Shown here in pieces: positions 43,431 through 52,275 of a stretch of DNA of 64,000 nucleotides. The notes below the pieces were generated by a model. That model had not been told where the DNA came from. It searched no databases and saw nothing but the letters and a program-made list of their open reading frames with translations. This DNA comes from Planctomycetota bacterium (lineage in GTDB: Bacteria; Planctomycetota; Phycisphaerae; UBA1845; UTPLA1). The position numbers and the translations under genes were made by a program. The stretch spans positions 26,524 through 90,523 of the forward strand of contig JAATGM010000050.1 of assembly GCA_015654675.1 (NCBI GenBank), in the 5' to 3' direction. Within the stretch, counting starts at the first letter, position 1, and the number at the start of each line of letters is the position of its first letter.

Positions 43431-44219
43431 TCATGCCTTTTCCGGGCCGCCGAGGGCGGCTGGTTCGCTGGGGATTGTACGCGTTTGGGCGGGGCGTTGT
43501 GCGGCGTGTTCGCGCGCATGCCGAATGAAACCGGGGACAATTTTGATCATCGCGACGAGCACCAAGGCACCTTGGATTGCGAAAATATGCCAAGGTTTCA
43601 GCGAGAGTCCGATTGCGGTGATGCTGAGTCCGGCATAGCGAATCCAACGCCCGATGAAATAGGCGAGAAAGTATTTCGTGCGCGGGTAGCGATCGGTAAT
43701 CGCAAGCCATCTAATAACATCGATTGGGATGGGAATGAGGCTCACAGCGACGAGGACCATGAATGGATTTGTTTCGAACCACTCGATCGCGGTCTTGTAG
43801 AGGCGCGTATCGCGAACCTTTCCTACTGCTCGAAATTGAAGGAGCCAGGTGACGAGGTGGTATTCGTTCAGATTAGCCATTCCAGTCGCCAAGGCGCCGA
43901 CCGTGGCCACCACAAGGACTCGGGCAACCCGGAATTCTGCAACGCCGAAGTGCTCGGCGAGCGCATTGCTCGCGGCCAGCATGACGACATAGGTCGTCGG
44001 GGCGGGGAAGAAAGCGCAGCAAAGCGATAGATATGCGGCATATGCGGCTAGCAGGCCCGCCGCGAGCGGAAGCGATGAGTCCGCGTCGGACGCATTTACG
44101 CCATATCGGATGACGAGGGTTAGCGCGCCCATCCAGAGCAAATAGATGATGAACCAGGCGCGCAGATTTATCGGTTTTTGATCGGTGGGACTCGCCACAG
44201 TCAGTGCGGTGGCTGTCAT
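43431..44219 (-). CDS. VTT-domain (YqaA/DedA-like) membrane protein
   Basis: A 262-residue protein with five or six transmembrane segments, including VTWLLQF and FMVLVAVSLIPIPIDVIRWLAI (residues about 160-180). The latter is the proline-rich re-entrant motif of the VTT/DedA fold, seen in lipid scramblases and YqaA proteins. The conserved YFIGRWIRYAG segment follows. Its ATG overlaps the stop of the ABC ATPase gene (ATGA) and its stop lies 8 nt before the LolA-like gene, so it is probably a functional partner in lipid or lipoprotein handling. Confidence 0.78.
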   Translation of the reverse strand: MTATALTVASPTDQKPINLRAWFIIYLLWMGALTLVIRYGVNASDADSSLPLAAGLLAAYAAYLSLCCAFFPAPTTYVVMLAASNALAEHFGVAEFRVARVLVVATVGALATGMANLNEYHLVTWLLQFRAVGKVRDTRLYKTAIEWFETNPFMVLVAVSLIPIPIDVIRWLAITDRYPRTKYFLAYFIGRWIRYAGLSITAIGLSLKPWHIFAIQGALVLVAMIKIVPGFIRHAREHAAQRPAQTRTIPSEPAALGGPEKA

Positions 44220-44893
44220 AGCTCGATTCGTCCGTCTCGCATCGTGAGGACTCGGTCGGCGCGGGTCGCGATGTGTTCGTTGTGGGTGATCATGAGGGTG
44301 GTGAGGCCGCAACTTTGGTGGAGGTTGGCGAGCAGGTCGAGGACTGCGCCGGCTGTGGCGGAGTCGAGATTGCCGGTGGGCTCGTCGGCGAGCAGCAGGT
44401 GCGGCTCGGTGACGACGGCGCGGGCGAGGGCGATCCGCTGTTGCTCGCCAATGGAGAGGGAGCGCGGCTTCTTGTCGGCTTTTTCGAGCAGTCCGATCTG
44501 ACGCAGGACGCGGGCGGCCTGTCCATCCATCGTATCGCCGCGGAGGCGGAGGGGGAGCTCGACGTTTCCGCGGGCCGTGAGGATGGGGAGCAGATTGAAT
44601 CGCTGGAAGACGAATCCGACGCGCTCGCGGCGAAAGCGGGTTCGCTCGGCCTCGCTCATGGATCCGACGTCGACGCCCTCGACGCGGACAGAGCCGGAGG
44701 TTGGGCGCATCATCATGCCGAGGATGTGGAGCAGAGTGGTTTTGCCACAGCCGCTAGGGCCCATGAGGAGGACGAATTCCCCGCGGCGGATGGTGAGATC
44801 GACTCCGTGCAGGACGGGAGAATCGGTTCCGTCCTGGCGGTAGGTGTGATGCACATCATGTGCGTCGATGACAAGATCGGTATTGGTATTCAT
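44216..44893 (-). CDS. ABC transporter ATP-binding protein, LolD/MacB-like
   Basis: A 225-residue ATPase with Walker A GPSGCGKTT near residue 41, Q loop (VFQRFNLLPILTARGN), signature SIGEQQRIALARA (the usual S-G-G-Q is S-I-G-E-Q), Walker B LLLADEPTGNLD and the H loop MITHNE. The LolD/MacB subfamily pairs with FtsX-type permeases and acts on lipoproteins or peptides. Start ATG 44893 follows the permease stop by 10 nt; TTG 44911 would overlap it. It is the second gene of a four-gene operon. Confidence 0.9.
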   Translation of the reverse strand: MNTNTDLVIDAHDVHHTYRQDGTDSPVLHGVDLTIRRGEFVLLMGPSGCGKTTLLHILGMMMRPTSGSVRVEGVDVGSMSEAERTRFRRERVGFVFQRFNLLPILTARGNVELPLRLRGDTMDGQAARVLRQIGLLEKADKKPRSLSIGEQQRIALARAVVTEPHLLLADEPTGNLDSATAGAVLDLLANLHQSCGLTTLMITHNEHIATRADRVLTMRDGRIEL

Positions 44894-44903
44894 GGTTGGG
44901 GGA

Positions 44904-46121
44904 CTATTCAAAGCTCAGGGCGACGACCGGGTCAAATCGGGTGGCCCGCCAGCCGGGGTAAACCGCGCTGATGATGCCGCCGACAGCCGCGATGGCGACG
45001 CCGAGGAGGAGGTATTCGGGCGCGAACTTGACGGTGAGAAGCGGGCGGAATTTTTCGATGAGGATCTTAGCGAGGAAAGCGAGGGCGATCCCGCCGGCGG
45101 CGCCGGAGAGGCAGAGGATCAACGATTCGGAGACGATTTCGCGGATGAGATAGCCGCCGGTTGCGCCGAGGGAACGCAGAATGCCGAACTCGCGGGTGCG
45201 TTCGAGGACATTCATGTAGACCGTCAGCAAAATGAACAGGAAGCAGACAACCATCGAGATCGTGCTGGCGATCGTCATGAACATGTAGATTTGCGAGAAG
45301 CTCTCGGCCAGCAGGTTGCCATAGGCCGACTTGGGTTCGACGCGAGCTTTGGTGCGTTCGGCCAGGACGACGGCACAGCGCTCGGCCCAGTCCTTCTCCT
45401 GGCCAGCGGGCGGCTTGAGGAGCTGGACGAAGAACATGCTGGCCCAGGGCATGCCGGCGTTCTTGATGTGCTGAAGGACCTGGATGGGACAAAAGACTCG
45501 CCCGGCGACTCCCGACTCGACGATTCCGACGATTTTGAATTTGCGGCCGAGGATGGTTTCCTCGTGGCCAAGCTGGTATTTGCCGACTGCGGCGAGGCGC
45601 GAGTCGATGACCAGTTCGCAGGCGCGGTTCACGTCGGCGTCGTCAATCTTGGCCGGGTCGTAGTAGCCCTTGGCGTTTCGTTGCGAGTCGAGCAGCTTCG
45701 CGAGGCGATCGGCTTCGTCGAACATGCGGCCGGATTCCATTTTTCGGCCGCCCAGGAATGCCGGCATGTCTTTGGCGTCGATCGCGAAGAGGCGCTGCTG
45801 CTGACCGCCCAGGCGAATTGTGTCGAAGAGGACGGGAATGACGGATTTCACGATCGGTTTGTGATCCATTTCCGTGCGTTCGATGAGCGGGCGAAATTCT
45901 CCGCTGAACGCAGCGCCGCCGGTGAAGATGACATTTTCGTGCTGTGGGAGGACGACGATTTCTGCGTCGACAGACTGCATGCGGTCGGCGACCTCGTCGA
46001 GGGTTCCGTGGGAAAGCCCGAGCATGACGATGAGCATGGCGACACCGATCGAGACGGCCATGATGGAGAGGCCGCTGCGGAGTTTACGGTGCATGAGGTT
46101 GGCAACGGCGAGACTGGGCAT
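44904..46121 (-). CDS. ABC transporter permease, MacB/LolE (FtsX) type
   Basis: A 405-residue permease with a first transmembrane segment at residues about 16-34 (LSIMAVSIGVAMLIVMLGLS), a large periplasmic MacB-like domain (about 45-270), and three C-terminal transmembrane helices. The FtsX motifs are MNVLERTREFGILRSLGAT and WRATRFDPVVALSFE. It is the first gene of the Lol-like operon; a LolE/LolC-type exporter of lipoproteins is the best guess, but MacB-type export of other molecules cannot be ruled out. ATG 46121 gives the expected short cytosolic N-terminus. Confidence 0.88.
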   Translation of the reverse strand: MPSLAVANLMHRKLRSGLSIMAVSIGVAMLIVMLGLSHGTLDEVADRMQSVDAEIVVLPQHENVIFTGGAAFSGEFRPLIERTEMDHKPIVKSVIPVLFDTIRLGGQQQRLFAIDAKDMPAFLGGRKMESGRMFDEADRLAKLLDSQRNAKGYYDPAKIDDADVNRACELVIDSRLAAVGKYQLGHEETILGRKFKIVGIVESGVAGRVFCPIQVLQHIKNAGMPWASMFFVQLLKPPAGQEKDWAERCAVVLAERTKARVEPKSAYGNLLAESFSQIYMFMTIASTISMVVCFLFILLTVYMNVLERTREFGILRSLGATGGYLIREIVSESLILCLSGAAGGIALAFLAKILIEKFRPLLTVKFAPEYLLLGVAIAAVGGIISAVYPGWRATRFDPVVALSFE

Positions 46122-46255
46122 CGCTTGAGAGCTCCGATCTGCGGCGGCTGTACAGTGGATGGAACGGCTGCTGCGCAGACCCGTGAGTATCGCCGAGCCA
46201 CGCGGCAGGTCCAGCGGGCCGAGCATAAATCATTTGCGCAGTGGCCTTTGCGTGC

Positions 46256-46284
46256 TTGAATTTGATCAGTCAAGGAGTTATGCT
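46256..46284 (+). promoter_or_regulatory. Candidate promoter of the PEP-CTERM protein gene
   Basis: TTGAAT (46256-46261) and TATGCT (46279-46284) are separated by 17 nt and point toward the gene at 46354. The leader would be about 63 nt with a strong GGGAGGGAG ribosome site. Confidence 0.45.
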
Positions 46285-46353
46285 CCCGGTTCGAGCGCGA
46301 CCCGGACGAAATGGCCGATCGCGCGTGTTGATTGATGCGGGAGGGAGTCGAAG

Positions 46354-47103
46354 ATGAAGCGCACAGTTTTATTTGGGTTGACGAGTTTCCTGGGCATTGC
46401 GGCGTCGGCTTTTGGCGCTGGGCAAGACGTTGCAGCGATCGATACTTATTTGGCAAGGGATTCCGGCGCGGGAATCGGAAGTCCGATTCCCAATTCGCAG
46501 GCAGCCGCGTCACAGTTTGACAATGCGGCAGCGTCGCTCGGAGCCCTGAACATCATCACCTATGAGAATCTGCTGACAGGGCCATTTGTTTCCCAGTTTG
46601 TCGCGCCGGGGGTTTTCGTCGATCTGCTCAACAACGAGCCGCCGGCGGGGATTGCGGAGAACCTCTGGTTTGGTGGAGTTACGCCGAATCTACTGGGGTA
46701 CAACATAACGCCCGGCGGCACAAAGTTTCTGGGACAGGTTCCGATCGCGGACTCCGGCACCACGACCGTGCGTTTCACATTCACCACTCCGATTCAAGCG
46801 TTCGGGACGTATATCACCGGACTTGAGCAACTAAACAGCGATCTGCATATCCGATTCAACGATGGGTCGAATCAGGACATTTCATTTGCGGGTAATGCGG
46901 ACGGCGAAGGCGGGGCGATTTTCTTCGGGCTGACGGACGCTGGGAAACCAATCTCATCGTTTGATCTGGTGCTGCTGAATGTCATCGGCACACGCGACAT
47001 CTTTGGCCTGGATGACACGCGTTTCGTCAACATTCCCGAGCCGGCTTCGATGACGCTGCTGCTGGTTGGTGTCGCGGCGATCGTTCGCAAGCGGCGGCGT
47101 TAG
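46354..47103 (+). CDS. PEP-CTERM exported protein
   Basis: A 249-residue protein with an N-terminal signal peptide (KRTVLFGLTSFLGIAASAFG) and the C-terminal sorting signal IPEPASMTLLLVGVAAIVRKRRR: PEP motif, hydrophobic helix and Arg-rich tail, as recognised by exosortase. The body is beta-rich and resembles PEP-CTERM domain proteins with a FGTYITGLEQLN strand. It should be sorted to the cell surface or exopolysaccharide matrix. No exosortase gene lies in this window. The start has GGGAGGGAG upstream. Confidence 0.88.
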   Translation: MKRTVLFGLTSFLGIAASAFGAGQDVAAIDTYLARDSGAGIGSPIPNSQAAASQFDNAAASLGALNIITYENLLTGPFVSQFVAPGVFVDLLNNEPPAGIAENLWFGGVTPNLLGYNITPGGTKFLGQVPIADSGTTTVRFTFTTPIQAFGTYITGLEQLNSDLHIRFNDGSNQDISFAGNADGEGGAIFFGLTDAGKPISSFDLVLLNVIGTRDIFGLDDTRFVNIPEPASMTLLLVGVAAIVRKRRR

Positions 47104-47134
47104 AACTCGCTACTCACCGAACAAGTACTCGATG

Positions 47135-47716
47135 TCATATCCCCAACAGACTGGGGATGTCTCGCAGATCGCGCACAATTCGATCGGCGAGATGCGACCA
47201 CTCGGGGTCGTCGCCCGTCTCGATGAAGAGGACTGTCTTCGCGCCAGCGGCACGGCCGCATTCCAGGTCATATCTGAAGTCACCGACAATCCATGCATTT
47301 GACGGGGCCACGCCGAGTTTTTCGCATATCTCATGAACGGGCTGCGGCGATGGCTTGAAGGGGCCGTCTTCGCGCGTGCGAATGTGATCAAATTCGAGCG
47401 TATGGCGCGACAATACGGTCTCTACCGATGGACGAGAATTACGAGTCATGAGTGCGATGGGAATTCCGGCACTGCGAAGGCGCCGCACGCATTCCTCTGC
47501 AAAGGGTTGAAGTTCACTGCGAGCGGCGGCATCAGCTTCGTGGCGGGCGATGATCTCCTCGGCGCGGCGGCGGGCTTCGGGGCCCATTCTTGCCATGCCT
47601 TCGAGGATGGTCTCGCCCTCAATGCCGATTTCGGCGCGCATCCTGTCGAAGTCGAGCACGGCGCGCGTGAGCGTGCCGTCCATGTCAAAGATGACGGCGC
47701 ACGTGTGAGTATTCAC
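47135..47716 (-). CDS. HAD-superfamily phosphatase
   Basis: A 193-residue HAD hydrolase with the nucleophile motif FDMDGT (Asp11), motif II ALMTRNS near residue 88, and motif IV WIVGDFRYDLECGRAAG. The cap region inserted after motif I fits subfamily I, like phosphoglycolate phosphatase. The substrate is unknown. GTG 47716 is the start and has no ribosome site; it lies 26 nt after the DUF3052 gene on the same strand. Confidence 0.87.
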   Translation of the reverse strand: MNTHTCAVIFDMDGTLTRAVLDFDRMRAEIGIEGETILEGMARMGPEARRRAEEIIARHEADAAARSELQPFAEECVRRLRSAGIPIALMTRNSRPSVETVLSRHTLEFDHIRTREDGPFKPSPQPVHEICEKLGVAPSNAWIVGDFRYDLECGRAAGAKTVLFIETGDDPEWSHLADRIVRDLRDIPSLLGI

Positions 47717-47742
47717 AGAAGAATCGCGGAAGCGGAGTGACG

Positions 47743-48393
47743 TTACTGGACGCCAGCTCGCGGGCGCGTAGTGCCAGTTTTTCGAGGAGTGGGGCGACGG
47801 ACGATGCTGGGGCGAGCGATTTTGTAGGCGTTGTGCAGGTCAGACACGCTGGTGTCGCGGATCTCAGTCATGCCGACGCTCTTGGCGGCCGCGACGATGT
47901 TTCCCTGGGTGATGGTTCGTGAAGTCTTCGCGACGAGAATCCAAATGGCGCCGGCGGGCGTCAGCGTTTCGGCGAGACTGGGAACCTGGCGTAGATCGGC
48001 CGGCCGCTCGACGCTGAGGAGAATGGCGTCACAGTCGTCTACGCGATCGTTGGTCACTTCAGCGCGGGCCTCGGTCAACGAGGCGGCGAGGGTCGGGTCT
48101 TCGACATTGACCAGCCGCACGCGATCGCCGGCGTGAATGCCAAGTTTTTGGGCGGGCGATTTGGGATTGATCACGGCTTCGTACCACTTGTTGGTGCGAT
48201 CGCCCACGGAGAGGGCGATACGATTCCCGTGGAATTCGAAGCGGAGAAGTCCGCCCGTCATGGCGGGCTCGCGAATTTCGGCGATTCGAAAACGGAACTT
48301 GGTCTGACCGGTGAAGTCGATGTGGTCCGCATCCAAGCGGGCTTTCCCCGAGTATTGTTCGTTGCCGACTCGGAGAGTGCAGACTGCTTCCAT
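47743..48393 (-). CDS. Protein with N-terminal OB-like domain and C-terminal DUF3052 domain
   Basis: A 216-residue protein. The first 65 residues form a short strand-rich module (VGNEQYSGKARLDADHIDFTG). From residue 74 on, the sequence fits DUF3052: SPAQKLGIHAGDRVRLVNV, DCDAILLSVERPADL, LTPAGAIWILVAK and VGMTEIRDTSVSDL. DUF3052 has no established function. AAGGG lies ten nt before the ATG. The combination of the two modules appears unusual, but I cannot search for it. Confidence 0.7.
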   Translation of the reverse strand: MEAVCTLRVGNEQYSGKARLDADHIDFTGQTKFRFRIAEIREPAMTGGLLRFEFHGNRIALSVGDRTNKWYEAVINPKSPAQKLGIHAGDRVRLVNVEDPTLAASLTEARAEVTNDRVDDCDAILLSVERPADLRQVPSLAETLTPAGAIWILVAKTSRTITQGNIVAAAKSVGMTEIRDTSVSDLHNAYKIARPSIVRRPTPRKTGTTRPRAGVQ

Positions 48394-48529
48394 GCTGCTA
48401 CCCTTTCGTTTTTATCGAGATCCGTTCGTCCCGGCCCTATCCGCGCTACCCGCCGGGAAAGCGGACGAAAATGCAATCTCGCGCCTATCAGCCGCACGAA
48501 CGTGCCATATGCGGCTCAAACTGGCTCGT

Positions 48530-48558
48530 ATTGTAACGGTTTTCCAAGCAAAGTGAAG
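48530..48558 (-). promoter_or_regulatory. Candidate promoter of the DUF3052-HAD genes
   Basis: On the minus strand, TACAAT (48535-48530) follows a TTCACT -35-like box by about 16-17 nt. The predicted transcript would have a leader of about 130 nt before ATG 48393. Confidence 0.4.
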
Positions 48559-48622
48559 TGCTACTCCTCGAAATCGTCATATCCAGCAAAGTCGCGAGCG
48601 AGTGAGACTGTTTGGGCGGCGC

Positions 48623-48633
48623 GGGATATCCCT
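48623..48633. promoter_or_regulatory. Palindrome GGGATATCCC(T), second copy of the phaA-phaR word
   Basis: The 10-bp palindrome GGGATATCCC with a following T lies 39 nt downstream of the acs stop codon, upstream of the DUF3052 gene. The same 11 bases occur at 17050-17060 in the PHA regulatory region. Both copies are intergenic, which favours a regulatory function over chance. Confidence 0.4.
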
Positions 48634-48671
48634 GTGATTTGTGTTCGGCTAGCACGTTTGTCTGATCGGGA

Positions 48672-50645
48672 TTACGCCTCTTCTTCGCGAAGACGGGCGA
48701 TTGAGCTGAAGTCTTCGAGCGTTGTTGTATCGCCGTCGACGCGGCCTTTTGTGGCCAGTTCACGCAATAGCCGGCGCATGATTTTTCCGCTGCGAGTTTT
48801 GGGCAGCGCTTCCGTGAAGCGGATCGATTTCGGCCGCGCGATCGAGCCGACCGCGTGAACGACGTGCTGGAGCAACTGAGTCTTCAGCTCGTCGTTGGCC
48901 GGGATTCCGGACTTGACCGTAACGAAGGCAGCGATTGCCTCGCCCGTCAGATCATCCGGGAAACCGACGACGGCGGATTCCGCGACAGCGGGATGGGAGA
49001 CTAGGGCGGACTCGATTTCGGCGGTCCCCAGGCGATGGCCGGAGACTTTGATCACGTCGTCGACGCGGCCCATGATCCAGAAATATCCGTCAGCGTCGCG
49101 GCGTGCGCCGTCGCCCGTGAAATAGGCGCCGGGGATTTCGGACCAGTATTGCTTTCGGAAGCGTTCTTCGTCGCCGTAGATGCCACGCAGCATTCCGGGC
49201 CAGGGCTTGCGGATGCAGAGATATCCGCCGCCGTCGGCCGGCTGGACATTGCCCGACTTGTCTACGATGGCCGCATCGATTCCGGGAAGCGGTAGCGTGG
49301 CTGAGCCCGGCTTTGTCGGCGTCGCACCCGGCAGCGGGGAGATGAGCATGCCACCGGTCTCGGTTTGCCACCAGGTGTCGACGATCGGGCAGCCGCCCAT
49401 GCCGATGTATTCGTGATACCACATCCATGCTTCGGGGTTGATGGGTTCGCCGACGGAGCCGAGCAGCTTCAAGCTCGTGAGGTCATGCTTTGCCGGCCAC
49501 TCGACGCCCTGCTTCATGAAGGCGCGGATGGCGGTCGGGGCGGTGTAGAACTTCGTCACTTTGTGCCGCGCGATGGTCGCCCAGAATCGATCCCACGCCG
49601 GGAAGTTGGGCGCGCCTTCGTACATCACGCAGGTCACGCCGTTTTGGAGGATGCCATAGACGACGTAGCTGTGCCCCGTCACCCAGCCGATGTCGGCCGT
49701 GCACCAGTAGATGTCGTCGGGCTTGAGATCGAAGACCTGCTTCGCGGTGTAGGCGGTGTAGATCATGTAGCCGGCGGTTGTGTGCAGGATGCCCTTCGGC
49801 TTTCCGGTGCTGCCGCTGGTGTAAAGCAGAAAAAGCATGTGCTCGCTGTCAAGCGGTTCGGCCGGGCACTGGTCCGACGCATTTGCGACGATGTCGTGGA
49901 ACCACACGTCTCGGCCGGGCGTCATGGTCACGTCGTTGCAGCAGCGCTTCAGAACGACGACTTTCTTGATTCGATCGGTCAGCGTTGCGGCCTCGTCTAC
50001 GGCGGCCTTGAGCGGAACAATCTGGCCGCGACGAAATCCGCCATCGGCCGTGATGATGACATTCGAATCGGCATCGTTGACGCGGTCGACGATCGCGGGG
50101 GCGGAGAAACCGCCGAAAATCACCGAGTGGGGCGCGCCGATTCGCGCACAGGCGAGCATTGCCACAACCAGCTCGGGCACCATTGGCATGTAGAGGGTTA
50201 CGCGATCACCTTTCTTGACGCCGAGTTGCTTGAGGGCGTTCGCGAATCGAGAAACATCGGACAGGAGCTGCTTGTACGTGATGCGTCGAATCTCGCGCGG
50301 TTGGCCATTCTCATCGACGGGCTCGCCCTCCCAGAGCAACGCGGTGTGGTCGCCACGGCCGCGCTGAATTTGAAGATCGACGCAGTTGAAGCAGACGTTG
50401 GTCGTTCCGCCGACGAACCACTTTGCAAAGGGCAGGTTCCATTCGACGACGCGATCCCATTTCTTGAAGAAGTGGAAGCCGGACGCGATCTCGGCCCAGA
50501 AGGCATCCGGATCGGCGAGTGAACGCGCGTGTAGTTCGCGATACTGATCGAGTGAGCGGACGTGGGCGTGGTTGACGAAGCCCTCGGGCGGCGGGAACTG
50601 CCGCTGTTCGCGCATGATCGATTCGATACTGGTGGCGTCCGGCAT
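48672..50645 (-). CDS. acs: Acetyl-CoA synthetase
   Basis: A 657-residue AMP-forming acetyl-CoA synthetase: N-terminal ACAS domain ([21 protein letters not shown]), core motif [11 protein letters not shown] near residue 260, substrate-pocket WWQTETGG near 405, and the C-terminal catalytic Lys in [10 protein letters not shown] near 620 (a target of Lys acetylation in other bacteria). It converts acetate to acetyl-CoA and can supply the PHA or TCA genes here. GAGG lies eight nt before ATG 50645. A shared palindrome (48623-48633) sits just past its 3' end. Confidence 0.95.
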   Translation of the reverse strand: MPDATSIESIMREQRQFPPPEGFVNHAHVRSLDQYRELHARSLADPDAFWAEIASGFHFFKKWDRVVEWNLPFAKWFVGGTTNVCFNCVDLQIQRGRGDHTALLWEGEPVDENGQPREIRRITYKQLLSDVSRFANALKQLGVKKGDRVTLYMPMVPELVVAMLACARIGAPHSVIFGGFSAPAIVDRVNDADSNVIITADGGFRRGQIVPLKAAVDEAATLTDRIKKVVVLKRCCNDVTMTPGRDVWFHDIVANASDQCPAEPLDSEHMLFLLYTSGSTGKPKGILHTTAGYMIYTAYTAKQVFDLKPDDIYWCTADIGWVTGHSYVVYGILQNGVTCVMYEGAPNFPAWDRFWATIARHKVTKFYTAPTAIRAFMKQGVEWPAKHDLTSLKLLGSVGEPINPEAWMWYHEYIGMGGCPIVDTWWQTETGGMLISPLPGATPTKPGSATLPLPGIDAAIVDKSGNVQPADGGGYLCIRKPWPGMLRGIYGDEERFRKQYWSEIPGAYFTGDGARRDADGYFWIMGRVDDVIKVSGHRLGTAEIESALVSHPAVAESAVVGFPDDLTGEAIAAFVTVKSGIPANDELKTQLLQHVVHAVGSIARPKSIRFTEALPKTRSGKIMRRLLRELATKGRVDGDTTTLEDFSSIARLREEEA

Positions 50646-50718
50646 GATGCGGTCCTCTGTTTCGCGAATGTATTCGAGTCGACATGATATCGGCAGACGG
50701 CGTCGGGCTTCAAAGACG

Positions 50719-50747
50719 TTGAGGGCGGCGGGGGGCGCTGCTAGCAT
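50719..50747 (+). promoter_or_regulatory. Candidate promoter of the queuosine-salvage gene
   Basis: TTGAGG (50719-50724) and TAGCAT (50742-50747), exactly 17 nt apart. The predicted transcription start, about 50754, is only two bases before GTG 50756, so the mRNA would be leaderless. Confidence 0.5.
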
Positions 50748-50755
50748 CGAAGTGC

Positions 50756-51700
50756 GTGATCGTTCTTGAGACAACCGGGCCGGTGGTTTCCGCGGCGGAG
50801 CATGTACGCCTCAGTCCGGCGGCGATCGATCGTTGGGCAGAATCGGTGTCGTGGGACGAACTTCGGCCGACGGGACATTCGTTGCTGGCCGATCTTCCGG
50901 GCGATCGGGAGCAGCTTGCGAATCTCGTACTGCTGATTGACGCGCTCAATTTCTGCTTTTGGGGCCCGCAGCCGGTGCATAGCGCATCCGGGGTTGAGCA
51001 CCGCGGGTTCAATGCGATGCTGGCGGCGCTAGGCGAGGCGGCACGCAATGATCGGCGGTGGTTCGATCCGCGATTCTGGTGCGAGGCGACCCACGCGGAA
51101 TATCGGGCGGCGCTATGCCCGCGGGGCGAGCTGCCGATGATGCATGAGCGCGAGCGCATTGGCCGCGAGACGGGGGCGCTGCTGATCGATCGGTTTGATG
51201 GGCAGTTCGTGGAGGCGGTGGACTCGGTCAACTCGCGCGCGTGGGACCTTGCGGCGTTGCTGCTTTGCTCGTTCGATTCTTTTCGCGACGTTTCGGAACA
51301 TCGAAGCCGGCCGGTGTTCTTCGCGAAGCGGGCGCAGATCACGGCGATCGATCTTTCGATGACGTGGGTGGAACACGGCTACGAACCGCTGGCGGGACTG
51401 GAGCAACTGTCGGCGTTTGCCGACTACCGGCTGCCGCAGGCGCTGCGCCATCTCGGAATTCTGGAGGTGAGCGAGTCGCTTGGCGCGGCGATCGAGTCCG
51501 GAGTCGAGCTTTCGGCGGGCGAGGAGCCGGAAGTTGAGCTGCGGGCGGCGACAGTGGTGGCGGTGGAGCGAATGAAAGACACGCTGAGCCGGCGCGGACT
51601 CGCGGTCCCGGCATGGCAAATCGACTGGTATCTGTGGAGCCATTCGCATGATGCGGACGTTCGCGTCGCACATCATCGAACCCGGACGATCTTTTATTAG
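50756..51700 (+). CDS. Queuosine 5'-phosphate N-glycosylase/hydrolase (QNG1/DUF2419 family)
   Basis: A 314-residue protein matching the queuosine-salvage glycosylase family (eukaryotic QNG1/C9orf64, DUF2419): [12 protein letters not shown] near residue 60, a central AAL region, and [30 protein letters not shown] and [13 protein letters not shown] toward the C-terminus. The enzyme cleaves queuosine 5'-phosphate to release the base queuine. This family is mainly eukaryotic and present in only some bacteria. GTG 50756 fits a -10 box only 8 nt upstream and no ribosome site. It is divergent from acs and precedes ferritin by 36 nt. Confidence 0.87.
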   Translation: MIVLETTGPVVSAAEHVRLSPAAIDRWAESVSWDELRPTGHSLLADLPGDREQLANLVLLIDALNFCFWGPQPVHSASGVEHRGFNAMLAALGEAARNDRRWFDPRFWCEATHAEYRAALCPRGELPMMHERERIGRETGALLIDRFDGQFVEAVDSVNSRAWDLAALLLCSFDSFRDVSEHRSRPVFFAKRAQITAIDLSMTWVEHGYEPLAGLEQLSAFADYRLPQALRHLGILEVSESLGAAIESGVELSAGEEPEVELRAATVVAVERMKDTLSRRGLAVPAWQIDWYLWSHSHDADVRVAHHRTRTIFY

Positions 51701-51748
51701 TGCGCTTCGCCGTTATCATGATGCCGGTTTTGGAGTATGACCCGGATT

Positions 51749-52249
51749 ATGCTAAGCAAGACGATCGAAGCGGGGCTCAACAAACAGATCAATTACGAGG
51801 CGAGCGCCTGGTATAACTATCTCGCGATGTCGGCCTGGTTCGAGCACGCGAACTGGACGGGATTTGCGCAATGGATGAAGGTGCAGGCGGGCGAGGAGCT
51901 CGAGCACATGCATCGGTTGTTTACGTTCGTGAATGATCGTGGGGGAAAGGTCGCGCTTGAGAAGATCGAGAAGCCGTCGGCTGATTTCAAGCAGCCGCGC
52001 GAGGTGTTCACCCGGGCGACCGAAATGGAGCGGCAGAATACCAAGTCGATCCACGCGCTTTACGCCGTGGCGATTGAGGAAAAGGATTACGCGACGCAGA
52101 GCCACCTCAAGTGGTTCATTGACGAGCAGGTCGAAGAAGAGAAGATTACGCGTGAGATCGAGGGGCTGCTGGACCTGGCGGGGAACGATCAGAGCGCTTT
52201 GTTGATGTTGAACCGACAACTGGGCGAGCGGGCTTCCAAGGATTCGTAG
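51749..52249 (+). CDS. ftnA: Ferritin (FtnA-type)
   Basis: A 166-residue non-heme ferritin with the iron site in helices A and B: Glu in NYEASAWYNYLAMSAW and the EELEHMH motif, and helix C/D ligands in YAVAIEEKDYATQSHLKWFIDEQ. It stores iron as a 24-mer. ATG 51749 gives the same 9-residue lead to helix A as E. coli FtnA; ATG 51737 adds MTRI and abuts a GGAG sequence too closely to be used. The next gene starts 26 nt later. Confidence 0.93.
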   Translation: MLSKTIEAGLNKQINYEASAWYNYLAMSAWFEHANWTGFAQWMKVQAGEELEHMHRLFTFVNDRGGKVALEKIEKPSADFKQPREVFTRATEMERQNTKSIHALYAVAIEEKDYATQSHLKWFIDEQVEEEKITREIEGLLDLAGNDQSALLMLNRQLGERASKDS

Positions 52250-52275
52250 GCGAAGTCATGGAGGGCGAGATTCGA

